Below, piece by piece: positions 1 to 8,254 of a stretch of 35,206 bases of DNA (positions within the stretch are counted from its first letter, which is position 1; every line of letters starts with the position of its first letter). The translations under genes were made by a program, and so were the position numbers. Origin of the DNA: Planctomycetota bacterium (GTDB lineage Bacteria > Planctomycetota > Phycisphaerae > SM23-33). The notes under the pieces are model-generated. The model saw nothing but the letters and a program-made list of their open reading frames with translations. It was not told where the DNA came from and made no database searches. The stretch spans positions 1 to 35,206 of the forward strand of contig JAKPKY010000081.1 of the NCBI GenBank assembly GCA_029553505.1, read 5' to 3'.

Positions 1-437
1 ACGCGCTGTTGCTGCCCGCCGGAAAGCTGGTTGGGCTTGCGGGCGACGAAGGCGTCCATCTGCACCCGCGACAGCTGCGTGCGGGCGCGAAGGCGACGTT
101 CCGCGGCGCCGGCCCCGCGCATCTTCGGGCCGAACTCCACGTTCTGCGCCACCGTCATGTGAGGCCAGAGCGCGTAGCTCTGGAAGACCATCGCGGTGCG
201 CCGCCGCTCGACGGGCTCGCGCGTGACGTCGCGCCCGCCCAGCAGCACGCGCCCGTCGGTGGGGGCGATCAGCCCCGCGACGACCCGCAGGAGGGTGCTT
301 TTCCCGCAGCCGCTGGGGCCCAGCAGGAAGAAGAACTCCCCGGACGGGATGGACAGGCTCACGTCGTCCACGGCCCGCGCGGCGTTGGCGCCGCTGCCGT
401 ATACCTTCGTGATGTGTTCCAGGCGGATGTCGGTCAT
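1..437 (-). CDS. ABC importer ATP-binding subunit (C-terminus beyond window)
   Basis: This is the cytoplasmic ATPase of the importer whose permease and binding protein lie just upstream on the same strand. The ATG at 437 opens a frame that runs off the window edge. Visible motifs are Walker A (GPSGCGKST, about residues 41-49), the Q-loop region (MVFQSYALWPHMTV) and the ABC signature LSGGQQQRV at the cut. Walker B and the regulatory C-terminus are outside. The Q-loop wording and the context match the spermidine/iron/thiosulfate (FbpC/PotA-like) class. The start lies 5 bp after the permease stop, so the two genes are almost certainly co-transcribed. The substrate cannot be read from this subunit; iron(III) is suggested only by the double-domain permease. 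Confidence 0.93.
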   Translation of the reverse strand, partial: MTDIRLEHITKVYGSGANAARAVDDVSLSIPSGEFFFLLGPSGCGKSTLLRVVAGLIAPTDGRVLLGGRDVTREPVERRRTAMVFQSYALWPHMTVAQNVEFGPKMRGAGAAERRLRARTQLSRVQMDAFVARKPNQLSGGQQQR

Positions 438-442
438 GGTGG

Positions 443-2188
443 TCAGGCCCTGAAGATGGTTCCGAGTTTCTTTCCCAGCAGCGCCCCGGCCAGCCCGAGC
501 GTTCCGCCCAGCAGCCCCATGCCGTAGACGCCCAGCGCCGAGGCGATGTTCGCGGCGTCCACGTTTCCGCTGGTCGCCTGGCGGTAGATCTCCTTGGTGA
601 TCGGGAAGTGCGCCTGCTGCTGCGCGAGGATCAGCGAGTCGCTGACCTCCAGCACGGCGAAGGCGAAGGTCAGCACCCCCGCGGCGATGACGTTGGCCAG
701 GATCAGCGGAAGGGTGATGCGGAAGATCGTCCCCGCGCGCGACGCGCCCAGGTTCCGCGCCGCCTCTTCCATGGACTCGGGCACCTGCTCCAGCCCGGCC
801 GAGACGCCCCGCACCACGAACGGAATGCGACGGATCGTGTAGGCGACCACCAGGATTCCCAGCGGGTTCCCGAAGGGTCCGAACGGCTTGAGCGGGCCCG
901 CCGCCGTCAGGGCCACGTATCCCGCCGCCAGGATCAGGCCCGGAACCGCCAGCGGGAGCATCGACATGCCGTCCAGCAGCGTCCTTCCGGCGACGCGCGT
1001 CCGCACGATCAGCCAGGCCGCCAGCCCGCCCAGGATCAGGTCGGCCAGCGTGCTCAGCGAGGCGTACTTCAGGCTGTTGACGATGCTCGAGACCGTCTCC
1101 CCGCGCGAGATGACGAATTCCAGGTGGCGCAGCGTCCAGGCGGTCGGCAGGATGGTGTTGACCCATCGCGCCGACAGGGCGGTCAGCACCACGCCCGCGT
1201 GCGGCAGCAGCGCCATCAGGAGCACCGCGCCGAAGACCAGCCATGCGCCCAGCGTCGCCGCGGGGCCCAGGGGGTGCTGCTCGGCCGCGATGGACGCCTT
1301 GGACGACTCGGCCGCCGCCGCCCGACCGAAGAAGAACTTGCCCAGCACGTACAGGCCCACCGCGCCCGACAGCAGCACGAACACCAGGCTGAACACGCCG
1401 GGGCTCGTCTCGGCCAGCGCGAGCTGCTTGAAGATCGTCACCGGCGCCAGCTCGTCGTATCCGAGGATCAGCGGCGTACCGATGTCGGTGAACGACCAGA
1501 TGAAGACGATGGTCCCGCCCGCGAACAGACCCGGTCGCATGAGCGGCAGCGTGATGCGGAAGAACGTGCGCACCGGCCCGGCGCCGAGGTTGCGCGCCGC
1601 CTGGGCGTATGCCGGGTCCACGTTGGCCAGGGCGGCTGAGGCATTCAGGTAGAGGATCGGGTACAGGTGCAGCGCCTGGAGGACCGCCACGCCCGCGAAG
1701 CCCGTGCCCAGCCAGTCCGGCGGCAGCGACTGGCTGAAGTCCAGGATCCCCACGCGCTGAAGCAGCAGGTTGACCGCGCCGAACCGGCTGAACAGGTGGC
1801 GCATCGACAGCGCCCCGACGAACGGCGGGAGGATCATCGGCACCAGCAGGAGCACGCCCAGCAGCCCCTGCCCGCGGAAGCGGCAGCGCGCCCGGAGCAC
1901 CGCCGGCGGCAGCGCGATCGCCAGTGACAGCAGCGTGGCGCAGCAGGCCAGCAGCACGCCGTTTCCGAGCTGGCGCAGCACGTCGCCGTCGGTGACAGTG
2001 CGGACCAGCCAGTAGAGGCTGGGGCGGCCTTCGTCGACGAACCCCCGCCCGATCGCCAGCGCGATCGGCAGCAAGAGCATCGCCGCCAGCAGGACCAGCA
2101 GCCCGCCCTCCAGCGCCAGCGGAACGGGCGCGGCACGGCCTTCCGTCGCCGCGAGGAAGGAACGGCCCTTGGCGCGCGGTTCGCTCAT
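443..2188 (-). CDS. ABC importer permease, fused two-domain (FbpB-like)
   Basis: Inner-membrane channel subunit of 581 residues with about twelve hydrophobic segments. It carries two copies of the EAA coupling loop that contacts the ATPase: AARNLGAGPVRTFFRITLP near residues 197-215 and EEAARNLGASRAGTIFRITLP near 474-494. Two complete permease modules in one chain is the arrangement of FbpB-type iron(III) and some thiamine or phosphonate importers. The ATG at 2188 overlaps the stop of the binding-protein gene by 4 bp (ATGA), which fits translational coupling. The reading frame stays open far upstream, but that part is antisense-quality sequence lying under the binding-protein gene. Family is secure; substrate is inferred only. 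Confidence 0.92.
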   Translation of the reverse strand: MSEPRAKGRSFLAATEGRAAPVPLALEGGLLVLLAAMLLLPIALAIGRGFVDEGRPSLYWLVRTVTDGDVLRQLGNGVLLACCATLLSLAIALPPAVLRARCRFRGQGLLGVLLLVPMILPPFVGALSMRHLFSRFGAVNLLLQRVGILDFSQSLPPDWLGTGFAGVAVLQALHLYPILYLNASAALANVDPAYAQAARNLGAGPVRTFFRITLPLMRPGLFAGGTIVFIWSFTDIGTPLILGYDELAPVTIFKQLALAETSPGVFSLVFVLLSGAVGLYVLGKFFFGRAAAAESSKASIAAEQHPLGPAATLGAWLVFGAVLLMALLPHAGVVLTALSARWVNTILPTAWTLRHLEFVISRGETVSSIVNSLKYASLSTLADLILGGLAAWLIVRTRVAGRTLLDGMSMLPLAVPGLILAAGYVALTAAGPLKPFGPFGNPLGILVVAYTIRRIPFVVRGVSAGLEQVPESMEEAARNLGASRAGTIFRITLPLILANVIAAGVLTFAFAVLEVSDSLILAQQQAHFPITKEIYRQATSGNVDAANIASALGVYGMGLLGGTLGLAGALLGKKLGTIFRA

Positions 2189-3615
2189 GGCCGGGCCTCC
2201 AGGATGCGGCGGTACTTGTCGGCGAAGAACCGCTGCCAGCGCCGGTGGAGGTCGTCGACGGCCTTGCTGTCCGCCGAGCCCAGGTCCGCCTTGGCCCGCC
2301 GGATGCCCGCCAGGTCGGACAGTTCCGGCGGAAGCTCGTTGAAGATCGCCGCGAGCGCCGGGTCGTTGCCGGAGTCGATCAGCCGCCGCCCGGCGCGGTG
2401 CAGCAGGTCGCGGTGGACGATGGCCGCGTCGTAGACCAGCGCGCGCAGGACGTGGAAGTCCACGCCGCGGTCCAGTGACGGGTCCAGTGCGAGGGCCTGT
2501 CCCGGCTGGTAGGGATCGACCAGCCAGGGGAGCATCCTGCCGGCCAGCGCGTGGTAGACGTCGCGGCGGATGGGCTGGCGTCCCAGGGCGGTGCGAATCG
2601 GCCCGTCGGGGCTTCCGGGCGGCAGGGCCCACAGCGCCTGGCCCCGCGGGGACATCACGAAGCGTACGAATTCCTCCGCCAGCTCGCGGTGGGGCGGGTT
2701 GCGCAGCACGGCGATGGGATCGGGGCTGAACGTCGTCTGTCCGGGCGGGCTGACGTAGGTGAGCTGGTCGGGCGCCTCGGCCACGCGCATCGCGCCGTAG
2801 AAGTCGATCGAGGTCGCCAGCAGCGCCTCGCCCAGCACGGGCGAGTTGGCGGCAGCGCCCGCGCTGTCGGTGAAACGTCCGGCGTTGGCGAGGATGCGCA
2901 GGAGGCGCGCCCAGCCCGTCGGCCAGTCCGGGGCGCTGATGACGATCATGCGATAGGCCGCGGCGGCGGAGCCCGACGCCGAGGGGTCCGCCAGCGAGAT
3001 CAGCCCGTGGAACCGCCGGTCGGCGAGGTCTTCCCACTGCCGGGGCGGCGCGATGCCGCATCGCTCCATCATGGCGCGGTTGTAGAGGAACCCGAATCCG
3101 CTGACGGCGGAGCCGATCCACCGCCGCTCCGCGTCGATCATCCTCGCGCCGGCGAACTGCTCGGGCACGTTCGCCGTCACGTCGGTGGGCAGGTCCAGCG
3201 GTTCCAGCGCGCCGGCCTTGGCGAGGTTCATGAAGGTGAACTCCCCGCCGCCCCAGAGCACGTCGATGTCCATCGTCCGCCGGCGGTTCTGCTCGAAAAC
3301 GTTGAGCAGGAACTTCTCGATGCTGCTGGCGCCTCCGCCGACGTCGCGCCAGCTGATCCGCACGCGCCGCCCGCATTGCACCGCGCGGTGCAGGCAGAAG
3401 GCCCATTCGAACTCGTTCTGGATGTTCTCGTTGTTGGGGCTGATGGCGACGAGTTCATCCACGGGCAGTTCGTCGAGCGTCTTTCCCCAGCGGCGCAGCA
3501 CTTCCTCCTCGGCGGCGCGGCGCTGCGGGCTGTCGGGAACCTGCCTTTCGGCGGCGCAGCCGCCCAGGAGAGCGGTCGCGGCTGCCAGCAACCAGATGGC
3601 GCGTCGGACGTGCAT
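2185..3615 (-). CDS. ABC importer solute-binding lipoprotein
   Basis: Periplasmic, membrane-anchored substrate-binding subunit of 476 residues. The N-terminus is a lipoprotein signal peptide ending in LLGGC, with the lipidated Cys at residue 20. The body has the look of a type-1/FbpA-like extracellular binding protein: MDIDVLWGGGEFTFMNL after the first strand-helix region, a YNRAMMERCGI segment typical of these folds, and EEFVRFVMSPRGQALWALPPG, resembling the 'fv.fl.S.egq' motif of iron-binding proteins. At 476 residues it is longer than the usual 320-350, with extra C-terminal helices. It starts 3 bp after the pyrE stop and overlaps the permease start by 4 bp. The ligand is unknown; Fe(III), thiamine or a sugar phosphate are possible. 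Confidence 0.88.
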   Translation of the reverse strand: MHVRRAIWLLAAATALLGGCAAERQVPDSPQRRAAEEEVLRRWGKTLDELPVDELVAISPNNENIQNEFEWAFCLHRAVQCGRRVRISWRDVGGGASSIEKFLLNVFEQNRRRTMDIDVLWGGGEFTFMNLAKAGALEPLDLPTDVTANVPEQFAGARMIDAERRWIGSAVSGFGFLYNRAMMERCGIAPPRQWEDLADRRFHGLISLADPSASGSAAAAYRMIVISAPDWPTGWARLLRILANAGRFTDSAGAAANSPVLGEALLATSIDFYGAMRVAEAPDQLTYVSPPGQTTFSPDPIAVLRNPPHRELAEEFVRFVMSPRGQALWALPPGSPDGPIRTALGRQPIRRDVYHALAGRMLPWLVDPYQPGQALALDPSLDRGVDFHVLRALVYDAAIVHRDLLHRAGRRLIDSGNDPALAAIFNELPPELSDLAGIRRAKADLGSADSKAVDDLHRRWQRFFADKYRRILEARP

Positions 3616-3618
3616 CGG

Positions 3619-4134
3619 TCAGATGCCCAGGTCTTCCTTCGTCAGCAGGGCGTGGTATTCGTAGCCGGCTTTCTCGACGTTTTCGCGGGCGCCCTGGAGG
3701 CGGTCCAGCGCGATGACGATTCGCGCGACCTTCGCGCCGGCCTGGGTGAGGGTCTCGGCCGCCTGGAGCGCCGCGCCGGCCGTCGTGCCCACGTCTTCCA
3801 CCAGCAGCACCCGCTTGCCCGCCACGGGCGTGCCCTCGATGAGCTTGCTCGTGCCGTAGTCCTTCGTCGCCTTGCGGACGATGGCCGACGGCTTGCCCGA
3901 GGCGATGCTCGTCGCAGCCGCCAGCGACACCGCGCCCAGCTCCGGACCGGCGACGACGTCGACGTCGGCGGCGAACTTCGCGAAACGCCGTCCCAACTCG
4001 GCGAGGATTTCCGGCTGCGATTCCATCAGGTACTTGTCGAGGTAGTACTTGCTGCGCTGGCCGCTGCGAAGGACGAAATCGCCTTCCAGGTACGCCGCTT
4101 CCTTGATTCGACGGGCCAGTTCCTTCTTGTCCAT
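3619..4134 (-). CDS. pyrE: Orotate phosphoribosyltransferase
   Basis: Converts orotate plus PRPP to orotidine 5'-phosphate in de novo UMP synthesis, in the cytoplasm. The 171-residue chain carries the type I phosphoribosyltransferase motif VLLVEDVGTTAGAAL (about 109-123), the VAGPELGAV loop (61-69) and the conserved KYYLDKY segment near residue 29, a normal length for short PyrE forms. The ATG at 4134 (MDKKELARRI) was chosen because family similarity begins there, although the frame stays open upstream. The ABC binding-protein gene follows after only 3 bp, an unusual partner for pyrE. A possible promoter lies at 4204-4232. Confidence 0.95.
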   Translation of the reverse strand: MDKKELARRIKEAAYLEGDFVLRSGQRSKYYLDKYLMESQPEILAELGRRFAKFAADVDVVAGPELGAVSLAAATSIASGKPSAIVRKATKDYGTSKLIEGTPVAGKRVLLVEDVGTTAGAALQAAETLTQAGAKVARIVIALDRLQGARENVEKAGYEYHALLTKEDLGI

Positions 4135-4203
4135 TCGGTCGCTCCTGCGGGCTGCGGGGTTCGGGTCTCGCACCGGGCGTTTCGGCGAGCCCGGGCAGGG
4201 CAC

Positions 4204-4232
4204 ATTAAACACCAATGGCCGGCGAAATGGAA
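4204..4232 (-). promoter_or_regulatory. Possible sigma70-type promoter for pyrE-ABC operon
   Basis: Read on the minus strand there is TTCCAT, a 17-bp spacer and TTTAAT, about 70 bp upstream of the pyrE ATG. The match to consensus is moderate. The call rests on spacing and position only, and the element touches the stop of the nuclease gene at 4233. Confidence 0.35.
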
Positions 4233-5171
4233 TCACCTGCCCGCCGCCTGGGTTTGCGCTGGGCGCGCGGTCGATTCCGGTGGGCGCTGGTGCCAGGCGG
4301 GAATTTTCACCGCCGCCGAATCCCGCCAAGCCGTCAGGTACAGCGAGGCGGTGAATTCCGCCGCCGCCCGCAGGCGTTCGGTCGTGAAACGCCCCACGTC
4401 GGAGTCTTCGTCCAGATGGCCCTCGTAGGCGGGCAGTCGGGCTTCCATCTCGTAGACGCGGTCCACCAAGGCGTGGCTGCGGGTGATTTGTTCCACGATG
4501 CCGCCCAGCAGCTTGTCCAGTGGGACGGGCTGGAGCCCCTTGGCCGCGGCGGCCGGCGCGACCGACAGCTTGCCCATCAGCGCGTCGGTCTTCAGGTGGA
4601 TGCCGGATCGCGGGCTTTTTCCGTCGGCGCCAGCGCGGCCGTCGTAGTGGATCGTCGTATGCAGCGGCTGGGTGGCGTCGGCGGCGTAATGGGCGAGCAG
4701 GCCCGCATAGACAAGGCACTTGGTTTGGATGTTCTTATCGTCCGGCCAGCGGCGGTGCTCTGCCAGCGCGACGGTCAGCCGCTGCGTCCATTCCGCCAGG
4801 GCGTAGGGTAGCAGGCCCACCTTGGCCGGCGCGAGTTTCCGGTCGGAAAGGCGGTCCAGAAACTCGTAGCGCGTCTCGGGCAGATTGCCCGGCATGAACA
4901 GTTCGAGGTCGTAGTAGTGCTCCGGCGCCTCGGTCGCGTGAACCTGTTTGCCTCCGAGGGGACGGGTGAACAGGTCCGGGTCGAGCGAGGCGTGCGCGAT
5001 CTGCTCGACGCCGGCGCGGAAGAACGCGGGAAAGTTTTCGGGCAGGGCCTCGACGGCCGTCCGCGCGGCCAGATCGTGCCCCATGCCCAGCCAGGCCTGC
5101 GCCGGCGCGGTCAGCGCGGCGATAGTCAGCAGGATGGCCGTTGCCGCTCCCGGATGTTGCATGCGTCTCAT
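4233..5171 (-). CDS. Secreted S1/P1-type nuclease / zinc-dependent phospholipase-C-like protein
   Basis: A 312-residue protein with a Sec signal peptide (hydrophobic core residues 9-24, AQA cleavage site). The predicted mature N-terminus is Trp27. In S1/P1 nucleases and trinuclear-zinc phospholipases C the mature N-terminal Trp is itself a zinc ligand. Further ligands appear as H32 in MGHDLAA, H85 in EAPEHYYDL, and the hallmark HYAADATQPLH (H161, D165, H171), followed by H192 in SGIHLKTD. It probably cleaves single-stranded nucleic acids or phosphoesters outside the cytoplasm. A second ATG lies three codons inside. An AAGGA ribosome site precedes the chosen ATG by 8 bp, and a TATAAT box lies at 5199-5204. 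Confidence 0.85.
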   Translation of the reverse strand: MRRMQHPGAATAILLTIAALTAPAQAWLGMGHDLAARTAVEALPENFPAFFRAGVEQIAHASLDPDLFTRPLGGKQVHATEAPEHYYDLELFMPGNLPETRYEFLDRLSDRKLAPAKVGLLPYALAEWTQRLTVALAEHRRWPDDKNIQTKCLVYAGLLAHYAADATQPLHTTIHYDGRAGADGKSPRSGIHLKTDALMGKLSVAPAAAAKGLQPVPLDKLLGGIVEQITRSHALVDRVYEMEARLPAYEGHLDEDSDVGRFTTERLRAAAEFTASLYLTAWRDSAAVKIPAWHQRPPESTARPAQTQAAGR

Positions 5172-5198
5172 GTCGGTAGTCCTTACTCGTTTCGCACG

Positions 5199-5204
5199 AT
5201 TATA
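5199..5204 (-). promoter_or_regulatory. -10 element (TATAAT) upstream of the S1/P1 nuclease gene
   Basis: Perfect TATAAT on the minus strand, 28 bp upstream of the ATG at 5171, giving a short leader that contains the AAGGA ribosome site. No good -35 is seen in the GC-rich sequence beyond it. Confidence 0.45.
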
Positions 5205-5277
5205 GCAGCGGTTGCGCGGCCGAGTGCGGGGGAATTCGCTTGGCGGGGCGGACCCGAACCGATATCGTGTTGGGACC

Positions 5278-7050
5278 ATGAGCAGGTCGCAGGACAAAAC
5301 GATGCGGGAACTCGAGTCCACCCGCGACACGTTCGAGAGCGTCTGGGTGGCGATCGTCCTGGCGTTCGTCCTGCGCGCGTTCATCGTCGAGGCGTTCGTG
5401 ATCCCGACCGGATCGATGGCGCCCCGCCTGTACGGCGAGCATCTCCAGGTGACCTGCCCCGCGTGCGGGTACGAATACGCGTTCGGGTCCGTCGCGGACA
5501 TTCATCAGCGGGGCGCGCGCTATCCCGAGCAGTCGCCGCTGGGCGCCTTGTGCCCCAACTGCGGAAGCCCGCCCCTGGACCAGAAGGCGACGATCCGCAG
5601 CGGCGACCGCGTGCTGGTCATGAAGTACCTCTACGATTTCCGCGAGCCTTCCCCGTGGGACGTGGTCGTCTTCAAGAACCCCCAGAACAATCGCGAGAAC
5701 TACATCAAGCGCCTCATCGGACTGCCCGGGGAGATGATCGAGATCGTCCACGGCGACGTGTTCGTGCGCCGGGGGCGCGACTGCGACGGCGACGGGCGGA
5801 TCGACCGGCGCGATTTCGCCCATCCCGATGCCGCCAGCGCAAGTCCCTGGACGATCCGCCGGAAGCCCCGCATCGCCCAGGAGGCGATGTGGCAGGTCGT
5901 CTATGACAACGACTACCGCGTGGACCTGTCGGTATTCGACCGCCTGGCGAGGGACGACACTCCCCAGCCGCCACGGTGGGAAGACCTTGCCCGCACCGGA
6001 CGGTGGGACCTGTCGGGCGAGAACGGAAGGATGTTCTCCTTCGTCGGCGGACAGCGCGCCGAGTTGAACTTCGTGGCGGCCGACTCCGTCTTTCTTCCGC
6101 ATTACGGGTACAACGCCCGCAAGGTGGAGATCCAGAGCGGAAACATCCGCCCCGGCGTGGACGTGTGCAGCGATCTGCGCCTGAGCTTCACCTTCGTGCC
6201 GGATTCGCCGGACGCCTGCGTGAGCCTGCTGCTGACGAGCATGGAGCACCAGTTCAAGGCGGAACTCCACGGCGACGGCGGCGCGACGCTGCTGCATCGG
6301 ACCGACGGGCAGGAGTCGTGGACCGACTGGGGCACGGTCCGTCTGGCGCCGCTGAAGACGGGGCGCGGGTACGAGCTGGCGCTGACGCACGTGGATTTCC
6401 GCGTCTCGTTCGAGGTGGACGGCAGGGAGGTGCTGGCCAGCCGCGATGAGAAATATCCCGGCAACCAGGACGAAGCCAAGGCGCGGCTGGAGGAACGCCT
6501 CCGCCATGCCGCCGACGGAAACCGGCCGATCCCCACCCCGCAGGTCCGGATCGCCGCGTGGGGCGGAAAGAGCGACCTTCGCCACGTCAAGCTCGTGCGG
6601 GATGAATACTACACCTGTCCCGACGGCCTGCACGAGGACCGGGCGCGCATCCCCGCCGTGCTGCTGAAGTACTTCGATCGGTTGGCGTCGATGGGCAGGA
6701 TTCCCGATCCGCCGCAGGCGTGGGGCGTCACGGGAAATCCCATCGTGCTGGACAAGGGCCCCGACCGCGACCTCGACGAGTTCTTCGTGCTGGGCGACAA
6801 CAGCCCGCAAAGTCTCGACGGGCGTTCGTGGTCTTCCGCCGCCGCCACGCTGCGGCTGTGGGAAAAGGACGGGCGGATCCTCCCGGACTGGCAGGCGGGG
6901 GCGGAACCGGTCTATAAGCTGGGAACCGTTCCCCGCTACAACCTGATCGGAAAGGCGCTGTTCGTGTATTGGCCTTCGGGCTTCTCCGTTCCGGCGTTGC
7001 CGCAGATTCCCATCGTCCCGAACGTCGGGCGGATGCGGTTTATCCGGTGA
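5278..7050 (+). CDS. lepB: Signal peptidase I with zinc ribbon and large beta-rich insert
   Basis: Membrane serine protease that removes Sec signal peptides. The 590-residue chain has one N-terminal membrane segment (about 21-40). The catalytic Ser46 is in IPTGSMAPR, the general-base Lys144 in NYIKRLIGLPGE, and the late box FFVLGDNSPQSLDGRSW is near 502-518. Two additions stand out. A four-cysteine zinc ribbon (C60PAC63 and C92PNC95) lies directly after the catalytic Ser. About 330 residues lie between the Lys box and the last box. They begin with an EF-hand-like loop (D168, D170, D172, D176, D179) and include a beta-rich, LamG-like stretch (LRLSFTFVPDSPDACVSLLL onward). Typical enzymes have 200-320 residues. 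The ATG at 5278 is preferred over in-frame codons upstream; the ribosome site is weak. Confidence 0.93.
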   Translation: MSRSQDKTMRELESTRDTFESVWVAIVLAFVLRAFIVEAFVIPTGSMAPRLYGEHLQVTCPACGYEYAFGSVADIHQRGARYPEQSPLGALCPNCGSPPLDQKATIRSGDRVLVMKYLYDFREPSPWDVVVFKNPQNNRENYIKRLIGLPGEMIEIVHGDVFVRRGRDCDGDGRIDRRDFAHPDAASASPWTIRRKPRIAQEAMWQVVYDNDYRVDLSVFDRLARDDTPQPPRWEDLARTGRWDLSGENGRMFSFVGGQRAELNFVAADSVFLPHYGYNARKVEIQSGNIRPGVDVCSDLRLSFTFVPDSPDACVSLLLTSMEHQFKAELHGDGGATLLHRTDGQESWTDWGTVRLAPLKTGRGYELALTHVDFRVSFEVDGREVLASRDEKYPGNQDEAKARLEERLRHAADGNRPIPTPQVRIAAWGGKSDLRHVKLVRDEYYTCPDGLHEDRARIPAVLLKYFDRLASMGRIPDPPQAWGVTGNPIVLDKGPDRDLDEFFVLGDNSPQSLDGRSWSSAAATLRLWEKDGRILPDWQAGAEPVYKLGTVPRYNLIGKALFVYWPSGFSVPALPQIPIVPNVGRMRFIR

Positions 7051-7087
7051 TCGGCGGGACGGGCAAAACCATGCCGGATCGTATAAG

Positions 7088-7096
7088 TTATTCACA
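7088..7096 (+). promoter_or_regulatory. DnaA-box-like 9-mer TTATTCACA
   Basis: Exact match to the relaxed DnaA box consensus TTATNCACA, on the plus strand in intergenic DNA, 38 bp after the lepB stop. Seen directly; binding is inference. Confidence 0.45.
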
Positions 7097-7352
7097 TAAT
7101 CGGATAGGTTGTTTTGAGGCCGGGTTGGATTTTCCCCGCCGGGCGGGGTATGCTGAAAATCCTGCCGAACCGGGCCGCCAATCGGGCGAATGCCTGATGG
7201 GGCCGAAGGGCTAAGGGTAGCCTTGTGAAGAGATTACGGCCGTCTACGGGCCGAACGGGCAGGAAAATGGCCCCCAAAACGGCTTTCCGTGGCGATTGGA
7301 ATCCGGCGGCAGGCCTGTACGGAAATCGATAAGGCCCTATGGGCCTCGTGAC

Positions 7353-7372
7353 TTTTGCACAAGTTATCCACA
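7353..7372 (+). promoter_or_regulatory. Tandem DnaA-box-like sites TTTTGCACA and TTATCCACA
   Basis: Two 9-mers lie in the same orientation with starts 11 bp apart, about one helical turn. The second is the perfect high-affinity box TTATCCACA. They end 18 bp before the lptB ATG at 7391. Such phasing would let two DnaA molecules bind side by side, either as part of an origin or as a regulator of lptB. Function is inference. Confidence 0.5.
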
Positions 7373-7390
7373 AGCGGATTGAAAAACGGC

Positions 7391-8146
7391 ATGATCCTTC
7401 TGGAAACCGACAAACTGGTCAAGCGATACGGCGGGCGGGCCGTCGTGCGGGAAGTCTCCCTGACGGTCCGGCAGGGGGAAATCGTCGGGCTTCTCGGGCG
7501 AAACGGGGCCGGAAAGACCACCACATTCCGCATGACCATCGGAATGATTTCGCCCGACGAGGGCAGCGTCATCTTCGACGGCGTCGATGTCACCTCCATG
7601 CCCATGTACAAGCGCGCCCGGCGGGGGATGGGGTATCTTTCCCAGGAGCCGAGCATTTTTCAGCGCCTGACCGTCCGGCAGAACCTGCTGGCGATCCTGG
7701 AGACGATGAACCTCAGCCGGCGCGTCCGGCACGAGCGGTGCGAGCACCTGCTGGAACAGTTTGGCCTGACCCATGTTCGGGAACAACTGGCCCGGACGCT
7801 CTCCGGCGGCGAGCGGCGCAAGCTCGAAATCGCCCGCGCGCTGGTCACCAATCCCACGATGATCCTGCTGGACGAGCCGTTCTCCGGCGTGGACCCGATC
7901 GCCGTCGAGGATCTTCAGCGCGAGATCCGCGGCCTGCGCGACCGGGGAATCAGCATCCTGCTGACCGACCACAACGTCCGCGAGACGCTGACCGTCACGG
8001 ACCGCTCGTACATCATTGACAACGGCAAAGTTCTCCGCGAAGGCCCGCCGCGCGAACTCATCAACGACGAAATGGTCCGCAAGACCTATCTCGGGCATAC
8101 CTTCCGCGGAGACGAATTCGACCAGCCGTATCTCCAGGAACCCTGA
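7391..8146 (+). CDS. lptB: LPS-export ABC transporter ATPase LptB
   Basis: Cytoplasmic ATPase that powers LptFG extraction of lipopolysaccharide from the inner membrane. The 251-residue chain has Walker A GRNGAGKT (36-43), Q-loop YLSQEPSIFQRLTV, signature LSGGERRKLEIARAL, Walker B MILLDEPFSGVDP and the H-switch LTDHNVRETL. YLSQE, SIFQRLTV and DHNVRETL together are characteristic of LptB rather than branched-chain amino-acid LivG/LivF. An in-frame TTG at 7355 would add 12 residues but lies in the DnaA-box repeat, so the ATG at 7391 is preferred. No lptA or lptC is next to it. Its presence implies an LPS-type outer membrane. Confidence 0.93.
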   Translation: MILLETDKLVKRYGGRAVVREVSLTVRQGEIVGLLGRNGAGKTTTFRMTIGMISPDEGSVIFDGVDVTSMPMYKRARRGMGYLSQEPSIFQRLTVRQNLLAILETMNLSRRVRHERCEHLLEQFGLTHVREQLARTLSGGERRKLEIARALVTNPTMILLDEPFSGVDPIAVEDLQREIRGLRDRGISILLTDHNVRETLTVTDRSYIIDNGKVLREGPPRELINDEMVRKTYLGHTFRGDEFDQPYLQEP

Positions 8147-8164
8147 GTTCCCGAGCCTGCCGCA

Positions 8165-8193
8165 TTGCATTTCGCCCACAGGAAGGATATTTT
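8165..8193 (+). promoter_or_regulatory. Possible promoter for the GH127-like/SGNH gene pair
   Basis: TTGCAT, 17-bp spacer, TATTTT, about 60 bp upstream of the ATG at 8255 and just after the lptB stop. Good spacing, moderate sequence match. Confidence 0.4.
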
Positions 8194-8254
8194 CTCCGCT
8201 TTCCGACGCGTTTTTGTCCGATATCCGAACGATTTCCCTGTTCCGGAGACAGAA

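Larger units (their letters stand above)
7051..7390. other. 340-bp intergenic region with three DnaA-box-like sites and a short hairpin
   Basis: No protein-like frame is seen. It contains 9-mers matching TTWTNCACA at 7088-7096, 7353-7361 and 7364-7372, a GC palindrome at 7134-7148 (CCCCGCC/GGCGGGG) and a hairpin AGGCCC-TAT-GGGCCT at 7332-7346. It is less GC-rich than the flanking genes. It may hold the lptB promoter, but no clear -35/-10 pair was found. Confidence 0.6.

Noticed and set aside
7355-7390. TTG at 7355 as an earlier lptB start
   Set aside because: It lies inside the tandem DnaA-box-like repeat, has no ribosome site and adds residues not seen in LptB proteins.
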